Assembly (NCBI GenBank): GCA_012841485.1
Contig: DUUU01000580.1
Location: 1-11,882, forward strand
Length of the DNA stretch: 11,882 nt
Direction: 5' to 3'
Origin: Armatimonadota bacterium
Lineage (GTDB): Bacteria; Armatimonadota; JAAZEB01
Part shown: positions 1 to 6,346 of the stretch, in pieces
How positions within the stretch are numbered: position 1 is the stretch's first letter
How the letters are laid out: each line of letters starts with the position of its first letter
Position numbers and translations under genes: made by a program
Notes under the pieces: model-generated
Told to the model about the DNA's origin: nothing
Databases searched by the model: none
What the model saw: the letters and a program-made list of their open reading frames with translations, nothing else

Positions 1-2
1 AG

Positions 3-2321
3 CGAAATGGGCCGCTCCACGCGGTGGTGGTCGTGCGCGGCTACCTCGCGCCTGCGGATGGAGACGTGCAGCAGCGCTTCCGCTATGAAGCCCGGCTGCG
101 TGCGTGGCGGGGCATTCCTGGCATGCAGGTCGATATCGCCGTCACGAACCTCACTCCCGAGCCGGCCACCCCCGTCCGGTCGCTGGCGCTGGTGTTGCCC
201 ATGGGCCGGGCTCGCCGGGCGGAGGCCGCCATCGGAATCGCCGGAGGAGCGCCCGTCACCGCGACGCTTGGGCGAGACGACTGCCTTCGCGTCACCCAGC
301 GCCGCGATCCCTTCCGTTCGGGGCGGGAGGACGTGCTCATCGAGGCGCCCGACGCCGATCCTTCGCGCACGTTCGGGCGTGCGGGTGGCTGGGCCACCTG
401 GCAAGTCCCGGAGCGCACGCCGATCCTTCTGGCCTTTAGCCATATGGCGGACCGCCATCCCGCGGCGTTGGAGGTCACTCCGGGCGAGATGGCCGCCTAC
501 CTGATCCCGCCGACCGGGGTGCAGGTGTTCGACTTCCCATTCGGCCTCAGCGCCTATGGCGAGTTCTGGGTTGGCTCGGGGGAGCCACCCGCCCTGGTGC
601 TCGACCGGCTGCAACGCCCGCCGCTGCTCGTGCCGGATCCGGAGCATGCGTCGCGTGCCGGGGTGTTTGGTGCTTTCAGCACGACGGCGGAGACTCGGCG
701 GCGCTTTCCGCTCCTGGAGTGGATCCTGGATCGAGAGATGGCATTGGGGGCGAGCGACCAGGAGCGCGTTGGCGAGACCGGATGGCTGAACGATGGCGAT
801 ACCGGCTCCTTCGGATGTTGGATGCACGGAGAGGCCGGCGCCGCAGAGGGGCTCTACACCCACTACTTGCGCACGGGAGACCCGGCGATCTGGGCGCGTG
901 CCCGGCGGCAAGCGCTGCACTTGCGCGAGGTATGCGCCTGGTGGAGTAACGAGGAGAGCGCCTTCCAGCACCCCGGGAGCGGGGGCACGCACTTCGGCTA
1001 TCGCCCCGACTTTGAACGCCTCGGGATCACCGGGCTGCTTTACGACTACTGGATCACGGGCGATGCCCGCTCGCTACAGACGGCCGAGGGCCTGGGCGCG
1101 CAGCTCCTTTCCCGGACCGGCTCTGGCCACTACCACGGTTGGGAGCGCGGGCGAACCCTGCTGCACCTGGCGGAGCTGTATACGGCGACCGGGCGTCAGG
1201 TCTATCGTGACGGTCTGCTGCGCCTCCTGGCGCGGCGCTTGCCCCCGGAGGCGGAGCTTGCTGAGGCCGGCGTGACGGTCGCCGCGCTGGCCGAGGCGCT
1301 CGAAGCGATGGAGCGACCGGAGCTGATGGCCCAGTTTCAACAGCAGCTGGGGGCTCTCCAGAGCGTGCTGCAGAGCGCGTGCCCGGTGCGTAGTGTGCCC
1401 GGTGCGCGAGAGAGCTACCTCTTCCGCGCGCTGTCGCGCGCGCCGGCGTCCGAGGTCAATCCCGCCGTGTGGGACGCGGCGCTCCAACACATGCTGTGGC
1501 TTTTCCTGACGCCTCATGGGCGCGATCTTTCGTTGCCGCGGGCAACGCAGGCGCTTCCCGCGATTGTGGCTGCTGGGGGCGCGCTTCCGGCATGGGCGCG
1601 CGGAACGGCTCTCGGGGTGGGCAACCTCAGCGGGCAAGACCGGGAGCTGACGGTGCGCGTGCATCGCCATGGAAACGACCCGGAGGGGGTGACGGTGTGC
1701 CGGATGCGCGCGCCGCGCGCCGACCCAAGCCGGCGCTATCGGGTGGCCCTGGAGGTGCGCGACCCGCTGGGGCGGACTATCAAGCGTGACCTGCTGGAAG
1801 GCGATGCCTTCACCGTGCGTGAGGTGACCCTCCCCCGGCGAGGCCTGGAGGGCGACTACCTGCTGCACCTGATGTGCGAGGAAGATGGCCTCGTGGAAGT
1901 CGTCACCGACCATCCCTACACCTACCTGCGCGCCGACGAGTGGAAGATCCCGCGCCATGCCAACGCTCGCCTCCGTTTCTATCTGCGTGGCCCGTCCGGC
2001 GGGGAAGTGCGGGTCGCGGCCCGGGGCACGATTGCCCGCCAGGGCGATGGTCTCGTGGGGGCCGTGTTGCGCACTCCGGATGGCCGGCTGTTGGCGCACG
2101 CCCGTTGGTCGGTGCCCCTGGCGGGAACCGGAGCGGATGGCCAGGTGCCTACGCGCGCCCTGCCGGACGAGCCGCTGCGCCTCCCGGTGCCCCTGGAATT
2201 GCGCGGAAAGCCACTGCTCCTGGAGGTGACCGCGCCCCGGTCGGTGGAGTGGCGTGTGGAGGGGCTGGACGAGCCATGGCTCGCCTCCGTTCCGGAGGCC
2301 TTTCCAAGCCACGCTCCGTGA
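3..2321 (+). CDS. Exo-rhamnogalacturonan lyase/YetA-like family protein, 5' truncated by window edge
   Basis: The frame is open from the first bases of the window (RNGPLHAVVVVRG before and across a GTG at 24), so the N-terminus lies upstream and GTG 24 is probably not the true start. Numbering from GTG 24 gives 765 residues. Residues 1-225 look like a beta-rich N-terminal domain. Residues about 250-405 look like an alpha/alpha toroid: WLNDGDTGSFGCW, GTHFGYRPDFERLGITG, LLYDYWITGD and HGWERGRTLLHLAELY follow the pattern of the central domain of PcRGLX/YetA-like enzymes, which act on rhamnogalacturonan-type pectin. Residues about 570-760 form a C-terminal beta module that resembles the end of the large enzyme at 7769-11860. 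Any signal peptide would be outside the window. The TGA stop is 16 bases before the response regulator ATG. The family call rests on remembered motif patterns; the substrate is inferred, and a different alpha/alpha-barrel glycosidase or lyase is possible. Confidence 0.68.
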   Translation, partial: RNGPLHAVVVVRGYLAPADGDVQQRFRYEARLRAWRGIPGMQVDIAVTNLTPEPATPVRSLALVLPMGRARRAEAAIGIAGGAPVTATLGRDDCLRVTQRRDPFRSGREDVLIEAPDADPSRTFGRAGGWATWQVPERTPILLAFSHMADRHPAALEVTPGEMAAYLIPPTGVQVFDFPFGLSAYGEFWVGSGEPPALVLDRLQRPPLLVPDPEHASRAGVFGAFSTTAETRRRFPLLEWILDREMALGASDQERVGETGWLNDGDTGSFGCWMHGEAGAAEGLYTHYLRTGDPAIWARARRQALHLREVCAWWSNEESAFQHPGSGGTHFGYRPDFERLGITGLLYDYWITGDARSLQTAEGLGAQLLSRTGSGHYHGWERGRTLLHLAELYTATGRQVYRDGLLRLLARRLPPEAELAEAGVTVAALAEALEAMERPELMAQFQQQLGALQSVLQSACPVRSVPGARESYLFRALSRAPASEVNPAVWDAALQHMLWLFLTPHGRDLSLPRATQALPAIVAAGGALPAWARGTALGVGNLSGQDRELTVRVHRHGNDPEGVTVCRMRAPRADPSRRYRVALEVRDPLGRTIKRDLLEGDAFTVREVTLPRRGLEGDYLLHLMCEEDGLVEVVTDHPYTYLRADEWKIPRHANARLRFYLRGPSGGEVRVAARGTIARQGDGLVGAVLRTPDGRLLAHARWSVPLAGTGADGQVPTRALPDEPLRLPVPLELRGKPLLLEVTAPRSVEWRVEGLDEPWLASVPEAFPSHAP

Positions 2322-2337
2322 TCTCCTGGGGGGTGAG

Positions 2338-3021
2338 ATGTCCGAGAAGGTGTTGATCATCGAGGACGAGCAGGCCATTGCCGATTCCGTGGCCTACTCG
2401 CTCGCCAAAGAGGGCTTCGAGGTTCGCACCGCCACTGATGGAGCGGAGGGGCTGGCCCTCGCCGAAGCGGAGAAGCCGGATCTGCTGATCCTGGACCTGC
2501 TCTTGCCCGGGATGAGCGGTCTGGATGTATGCCGCACGCTCCGCCGGACGAGCAGCGTGCCGATCATCATGCTCACCGCGCGTGGCGAGGAGGTGGACCG
2601 CGTCGTCGGCCTCGAAGTGGGCGCGGATGACTACGTGACCAAGCCATTCAGCATGCGGGAGCTGATCGCACGGGTCCGTGCCGTGCTGCGGCGAGTGCAA
2701 ATCGAGCTGGCCCCGTCCGACGGCATCCTCCGGAGCGGCGACCTGGAGATCGACACGCGGCAGCACCTGGTCCACCGGCGTGGCCAACCCCTCCGGTTGG
2801 CACTCAAGGAGTTCGAGGTCCTGAGAATCCTCGTGGCTCGCCGTGGCGAAGTCGTCTCGCGCAAGACGCTGCTGGAGGAAGTGTGGGGCGGCGTGCGCTA
2901 TCGCGACCCGCGCACGGTGGATGTCCATATCCGGTGGCTTCGCGAGAAGATCGAGGAGAACCCCAGCCGGCCGCGGCGCATCCTCACCGTGCATGGCATC
3001 GGCTACAGGCTCGTGGAGTAA
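2338..3021 (+). CDS. OmpR/PhoB-family DNA-binding response regulator
   Basis: A 227-residue cytoplasmic transcription factor of normal length for the family. The receiver domain (about 3-118) shows the acidic pair E9-D10, the phospho-acceptor D53 in LLILDLLLPGMSG, T80 in IIMLTARG, and K102 in YVTKPFS. The C-terminal winged helix (about 128-227) includes LALKEFEVLRILV, VVSRKTLLEEVWG, RTVDVHIRWLREKIE and the terminal ILTVHGIGYRLVE. ATG 2338 is chosen over in-frame ATG 2254 because the protein then begins directly at the receiver (MSEKVLIIEDE) and GGGGTGAG sits just upstream; the longer form would overlap the preceding gene. The kinase starts 4 bases after its stop, so the pair is an operon and cognate partners. 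It most resembles PhoB/PhoP/RegX-type regulators, but no pst or phoU genes are visible, so a phosphate role is not claimed. Confidence 0.95.
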   Translation: MSEKVLIIEDEQAIADSVAYSLAKEGFEVRTATDGAEGLALAEAEKPDLLILDLLLPGMSGLDVCRTLRRTSSVPIIMLTARGEEVDRVVGLEVGADDYVTKPFSMRELIARVRAVLRRVQIELAPSDGILRSGDLEIDTRQHLVHRRGQPLRLALKEFEVLRILVARRGEVVSRKTLLEEVWGGVRYRDPRTVDVHIRWLREKIEENPSRPRRILTVHGIGYRLVE

Positions 3022-3025
3022 CCCG

Positions 3026-4789
3026 ATGCGCAGCATTCGCTGGCGGCTCATGCTCACCTATTGCGCGGTGACCCTGCTCTCTACCGCGGCACTCAGCACT
3101 GTCTTGCTTCGTGCCGTGGAGCGCAGCTATGTCGATGAGCGCCTGCAGGTGCTCCAGGCGCACGCCACCCTGATCAAGAGCAATCTGAGCGCCGCCGCGG
3201 GGCTCGAAACCCCGGACGTGGAGTTTGCCTGCCTCTGCCGGCGGCTCTCTCAGTGCCTGCGCACTCGTGTCGTGCTTAGTGCCCTGGATGGCCGGCGCAT
3301 CGTAGACACCGCCCAGGAAGCGACCGGGTCGGGCAGCGAGCAACAACCCTGCGCTCCGGAGCGATTTCAGTGCCGGACGTGCCATGGCGCCGCGCTGGGC
3401 CCGAGCCAGCTGCACGTCACCGTGCCCGTCGAGGTTGGAGAGGAAGCCTATCTCCTCACCGTTTCGTCTCCCCGCACCGGTCTAGAGCAGATCATGGCGC
3501 GGATCCACGCGGCGACGGCGATGGCGCTCCTCGTGGCCCTCGGTCTCATCGGCCTCATCAGCCTCTCGCTCTCCTCCGGGATCACCGCGCCCCTGGTGCG
3601 CATGAGCCGGATGGCCCGGCGGATGGCCGAGGGCGATCTCGACCAGCAGGTGGAGGTCGCTGGAAACGACGAAGTGGCCGACCTAGCGGCGAGCTTCAAC
3701 AACATGGCGGAGCGGATCCGCCAGGCGATGAACGCCCTCGCGGAGGAGAAGGGCAAGCTCGAAACCGTGCTCGCCCAGATGGCGGACGGCATCATCGTCA
3801 CCGACACGCGAGGGCGAATCGGTGTCGTCAACCCGGCTGGCGAGCGCCTCCTCGGCATCCCCGCGGGATCCATGCTCGGGCAGCAGGTGTATGGCCCCAC
3901 ATTCAACCCGGACCTCCAGCGCGCGGTGACCCGGGCGCTCGCTGGCAAGACGGTCGAGGAGGAGGTCCGGCTACATCACCCGCAGCCGATGGTGCTGGGA
4001 GTACACGCCTCCCCGTTTCGCGATGCCGAGGGGCTGACCCAGGGCGCGATCGTGCTCGTCCAGGACCGCACCGAGATGCGCCGCGCGGTCAAGCTGCAGC
4101 GCGAGTTCATCGCCAACGCCAGCCATGAACTCCGCACGCCCGTAGCATCGCTGCAGGCGACCGTCGATACACTGGTCGATGGCGCCAAGGATGACCCCGA
4201 GGCCCGCGACCGCTTCCTCGAAACGCTATCGCGCGAGACGGTGCGCCTCTCCTCCCTCCTGACGAACCTGCTCGACCTCTCTCGCCTGGAGGCTTCCGGC
4301 CCGGTGAAGAAAAACCTGGTCGACCTCGCCGGCGCATGGCAAGACGTGCTCGCGCTCGCCTCGCCGCTGCTCGCCACGCGAGAGCTCGATATCCAGGCCG
4401 ACATTCCCGAGGGCCTGGCGGTGCCCGCGGATTACACCCAGTTGATCCAGGTCCTGGCGAATCTGCTGGACAACGCGATCAAGCACACCCCGGACGGCGG
4501 TGAGATTCGCGTGGCTGCCTTCCGGGAAGGGGATCGCGTCTGCATCCGCGTCGCCGACACGGGCGCGGGGATTCCAGAGGCAGAGCAGGCGCGCGTGTTC
4601 GAGCGCTTCTATCGCGTGGATAAGGCACGGTCGCGCGCCCTGGGTGGTACTGGCCTGGGATTGGCAATCGCCCGTGAAGTGGTGGAGGCGCACGGCGGCA
4701 CCATCGCGGTTGAGAGCGCGCCGGGAAAGGGGAGTGCCTTCCTCGTCGCCCTCCCGGCGACGTTCTCGGGTGACCCAGAGCCCGCCTGA
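3026..4789 (+). CDS. PhoR-like sensor histidine kinase (HAMP-PAS-HisKA-HATPase) with Cys-rich CxxCH sensor domain
   Basis: A 587-residue inner-membrane kinase that would phosphorylate the regulator encoded just upstream. Order: TM1 about 8-29; extracytoplasmic domain about 30-162; TM2 about 163-184; HAMP about 184-236 (ITAPLVRMSRMARRM, FNNMAERI); PAS about 245-350 (LAQMADGIIVTDTRGRI); HisKA with H367 in FIANASHELRTP; catalytic domain with N-box LLDNAIKHTPDGG, G1 VADTGAGIPE, F-box RVFERFYRVD and G2 GGTGLGLAIA. ATG 3026 is chosen because it begins directly before TM1, and the regulator's last codons (GTGGAGTAA) supply GGAG seven bases upstream; a longer frame from 2843 would lie inside the regulator. 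Oddity: the sensor domain contains C69, C71, C77, C109, C116 and C119, with C116-R-T-C-H120 matching the CxxCH heme-c attachment motif. The kinase call is certain. The ligand is unknown: heme, metal, an iron-sulfur cluster or disulfides are all possible. Confidence 0.95.
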   Translation: MRSIRWRLMLTYCAVTLLSTAALSTVLLRAVERSYVDERLQVLQAHATLIKSNLSAAAGLETPDVEFACLCRRLSQCLRTRVVLSALDGRRIVDTAQEATGSGSEQQPCAPERFQCRTCHGAALGPSQLHVTVPVEVGEEAYLLTVSSPRTGLEQIMARIHAATAMALLVALGLIGLISLSLSSGITAPLVRMSRMARRMAEGDLDQQVEVAGNDEVADLAASFNNMAERIRQAMNALAEEKGKLETVLAQMADGIIVTDTRGRIGVVNPAGERLLGIPAGSMLGQQVYGPTFNPDLQRAVTRALAGKTVEEEVRLHHPQPMVLGVHASPFRDAEGLTQGAIVLVQDRTEMRRAVKLQREFIANASHELRTPVASLQATVDTLVDGAKDDPEARDRFLETLSRETVRLSSLLTNLLDLSRLEASGPVKKNLVDLAGAWQDVLALASPLLATRELDIQADIPEGLAVPADYTQLIQVLANLLDNAIKHTPDGGEIRVAAFREGDRVCIRVADTGAGIPEAEQARVFERFYRVDKARSRALGGTGLGLAIAREVVEAHGGTIAVESAPGKGSAFLVALPATFSGDPEPA

Positions 4790-4809
4790 GAGAGGAGAGA
4801 GGCGGGCTC
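4778..4809. terminator. Hairpin at the end of the kinase gene, between convergent genes
   Basis: A perfect 9-bp inverted repeat, GAGCCCGCC at 4778-4786 and GGCGGGCTC at 4801-4809, encloses a 14-base loop that contains the kinase TGA stop. It lies in the 40-base gap region between the kinase (+) and the convergent CICP protein gene (-), so it could stop transcription from both sides. Neither side has a run of T, so it would be an atypical intrinsic terminator or an mRNA 3'-end stabiliser. Confidence 0.55.
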
Positions 4810-4829
4810 GCCTGGCTCAAAGATCGCAT

Positions 4830-5480
4830 CTATTTAGTCGGTTCTTCGCCTGCAGAATTTTCCCCCGTGCCCTGGGATGGCAGGCGCGCGGGGCAGATGC
4901 AGATCTCATCCGCCCGGATCTGGCGCGTGCCCGTGCTGACGCCCCAGGCGCGGATCACGTGCCCGGGCATTACCTCATCGAAGGCAGCGGGATCGCCATA
5001 GCGACGGATCTGTGCCCGGCTGGCGTCCACGGTGAAGAGTCCGTCACGCCGCGACTGGACCGTCAGCTTTCGCCCGCTCGCGAGCGTGGTCACCGTGCCG
5101 GTGATCCCCAGGTTGGTGTTGCGGAAGCCCGCCACTCGCCCCGGCTCGGGGGTGGTGGGGCAGATGCACACCTCCTCGGCAGTGAGCTGTCCCGCCGTGC
5201 GCGTCCCGAAAGCGGTGACTACTTGACCGGGTTTCACCGCGTCGAAGTTCACCACGCGGCCAAGCTCGCGGATCGTGGCCTTGCTGGCGTTGACGGTGAA
5301 CCGGCCATCGCGCTGCGAGAGGATCACGAAAGAGCGCCCCTCGGGCGCTGCCTGCACGGTGCCGGTCACCGCCTGCCAGCGTTGGGCTGCTGGGCGAGAG
5401 TCTTCGCTCATCGCCTGTCCAGCATAGAGTGCCGCCGCGCCTAGCAGAGCGGCTGTCACAAACGCAATCACGTTCCTCAT
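4830..5480 (-). CDS. Exported protein with two tandem beta-type domains, each ending in CICP
   Basis: A 216-residue protein with an N-terminal signal peptide (MRNVIAFVTAALLGAAALYA, likely cleaved near residue 23), so it probably acts outside the cytoplasm. The mature part is a tandem duplication: residues about 38-108 and 127-197 align as VTGTV/ITGTV, then QRDGRFTVNAS/RRDGLFTVDAS, then a short helix-like stretch, FDAVKPGQVV/FDEVMPGHVI, and finally EEVCICP/DEICICP. The repeats look like small beta barrels of the OB/DUF5666 sort; this is an impression, not a match. Both copies keep C-x-C-P (C105/C107 and C194/C196), which suggests metal binding or redox chemistry. The tail after 198 is polar and probably disordered. 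The start is supported by GGGAGGAGGGGGGC directly upstream on the minus strand. It is convergent with the kinase. No function is assigned. Confidence 0.85.
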   Translation of the reverse strand: MRNVIAFVTAALLGAAALYAGQAMSEDSRPAAQRWQAVTGTVQAAPEGRSFVILSQRDGRFTVNASKATIRELGRVVNFDAVKPGQVVTAFGTRTAGQLTAEEVCICPTTPEPGRVAGFRNTNLGITGTVTTLASGRKLTVQSRRDGLFTVDASRAQIRRYGDPAAFDEVMPGHVIRAWGVSTGTRQIRADEICICPARLPSQGTGENSAGEEPTK

Positions 5481-5831
5481 GCCCCCCTCCTCCCATTCGA
5501 ATCATCCATAGGCACACGGGAAGGGCCCGATGATACCCAACACGCCGGGTTATGCAGGGTGATGTTACCTGCGCCCTGGCCACCGAGCGCGCAACGAGAG
5601 ATCCACGGCAGGCGGGCCCTGGCCGCCGCGGGTGCAGGGACCGTGCCAAAGACCAAACGATGGTCATGGGAATCTGGGGGGATGGGGGAAGGTGCCGACC
5701 TGAATGAGGGAGAGCGGGCGCCGTTCGCCCACCGCTTCATTGGATGCCTGCCAGACGCGACAACGGGTCCCCGGGCCTCACCGGTGGGGTGGGGAGCCGT
5801 TGTCGCGGGGCAATGGCTGTGCTGGTGCGGG
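5481..5831. other. Intergenic gap of 351 bases
   Basis: This lies between two minus-strand genes: downstream of the 112-residue protein gene and upstream of the CICP protein gene. It contains the Shine-Dalgarno of the CICP gene at 5481-5494 and a strong inverted repeat at 5756-5807. The promoter of the CICP gene should lie here, but I could not pick out a convincing -35/-10 pair. The plus-strand frame crossing this stretch has no family-like sequence and runs antisense through the next gene, so I do not call it. Confidence 0.5.
5756..5807 (-). terminator. Strong inverted repeat, probable terminator of the 112-residue protein gene
   Basis: CGCGACAACGG at 5756-5766 is perfectly complementary to CCGTTGTCGCG at 5797-5807 (11 bp). 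Inside it, TCCCC at 5768-5772 pairs with GGGGA at 5791-5795, which makes a long nearly continuous hairpin. It starts 24 bases past the stop codon of the minus-strand gene ending at 5832, the usual place for a terminator. There is no T-run after it in that direction, so a protein-binding palindrome or a structured RNA end is also possible. Confidence 0.55.
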
Positions 5832-6170
5832 CTACGCGCCCTCCGCGGGCGCTTCTCCGCCGGCGAGGAGTGGCACCCGAATGGTGATCCGGAACTCGCG
5901 GATCCGCCCTCCCTCCTTGTCATCCTTCTCCGCGGCGCTGTAGGCCGTGAGGAAGGCCGAGGGATAGTTCTCCGTCAGGTAGCCGCGCAGAGACGCGTGA
6001 ACTCGGTCGAAATCAGCGCGCTCGGCGACGCGGAAGGTTAGCCGGAAATCGCGCACTGGCCCTAGCTCCTTGTCCTCCTTATCGGCAGCGCCGAAGGCGT
6101 GGATCATGGCGTTGTGCTGGGTGACCAGGAAGCCGCACAGCTCGTTCTTGAGCTCCTCGTAGGATGGCAT
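5832..6170 (-). CDS. Hypothetical 112-residue protein built from two copies of a ~50-residue unit
   Basis: I do not recognise the family. There is no signal peptide or membrane segment, so it is probably cytoplasmic. Residues about 4-48 and 54-99 align along their whole length: a helix (YEELKNELCGFLVTQHN against FDRVHASLRGYLTENYP), an acidic-basic turn (AADKEDKELG against AAEKDDKEGG) and a strand (VRDFRLTFRV against IREFRITIRV). The conserved core is AA-acid-K-acid-DKE-x-G followed by R-acid-F-R-x-T-x-R-V. Such a duplication suggests a pseudo-twofold alpha-beta fold that binds a ligand or partner at the repeat interface. The tail (GGEAPAEGA) is flexible. ATG 6170 is the first start in frame; AGAGGAAAG lies upstream but about ten bases away, so the ribosome site is weak. 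The internal homology strongly supports real coding on this strand over the overlapping plus-strand frame. Confidence 0.72.
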   Translation of the reverse strand: MPSYEELKNELCGFLVTQHNAMIHAFGAADKEDKELGPVRDFRLTFRVAERADFDRVHASLRGYLTENYPSAFLTAYSAAEKDDKEGGRIREFRITIRVPLLAGGEAPAEGA

Positions 6171-6204
6171 TTGGTGATGGTCTTTCCTCTCATCGATGGC
6201 TGTC

Positions 6205-6225
6205 AGGGGACATGCTTGCTCCCCT
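6205..6225. other. Small hairpin between divergent genes
   Basis: AGGGGA at 6205-6210 pairs with TCCCCT at 6220-6225 around a 9-base loop. It lies in the 176-base gap between the divergent 112-residue protein gene and the SDR gene, so it could be an operator or leader structure. A 6-bp stem can arise by chance in DNA this rich in G and C. Confidence 0.25.
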
Positions 6226-6277
6226 CTTTCGCGGTTGCGGCACCCGGTTCCTGTGCGAGGTGGTGGCGGGCATACGG

Positions 6278-6306
6278 TTTAGAAGCAGGGCAACCGGCGG
6301 TATATC
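6278..6306 (+). promoter_or_regulatory. Candidate sigma70-type promoter of the SDR gene
   Basis: TTTAGA (6278-6283, four of six matches to TTGACA) and TATATC (6301-6306, four of six to TATAAT) are separated by 17 bases. Transcription would start near 6313 and give a leader of about 34 bases before ATG 6347. The stretch is AT-rich compared with its surroundings. This is moderate evidence only. Confidence 0.4.
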
Positions 6307-6346
6307 TCTCTATCGAGCGCGTATGGCGGTGATGGAGGGAGAGAAG

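Noticed and set aside
1074..2378. Open frame of 434 codons antisense to the lyase-like gene
   Set aside because: It is a high-GC shadow: rich in Arg, His and Gln with no domain-like sequence, and it covers well-formed coding sequence on the other strand.
2843..3025. N-terminal extension of the kinase frame
   Set aside because: It lies inside the regulator gene and is Arg-rich; ATG 3026 gives a normal start just before the first membrane helix.
2149..3057. Open frame of 302 codons antisense to the response regulator
   Set aside because: The opposite strand encodes an unmistakable receiver plus winged-helix protein; this frame has no recognisable motif.
2338..4789. Assignment of the two-component system as PhoB/PhoR (phosphate control)
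   Set aside because: Domain layout is similar, but no pst, phoU or Pho-box is visible and the sensor domain with its cysteine cluster is unlike PhoR.
4500..5444. Plus-strand open frame of 314 codons crossing the kinase end and the CICP gene
   Set aside because: It overlaps two supported genes in other frames and is Arg/Ala-rich with no domain signal.
5559..6041. Plus-strand open frame of 160 codons over the intergenic gap and the 112-residue protein gene
   Set aside because: The minus-strand product shows a clear internal duplication at protein level, which a shadow frame would not produce; the plus frame shows no structure.
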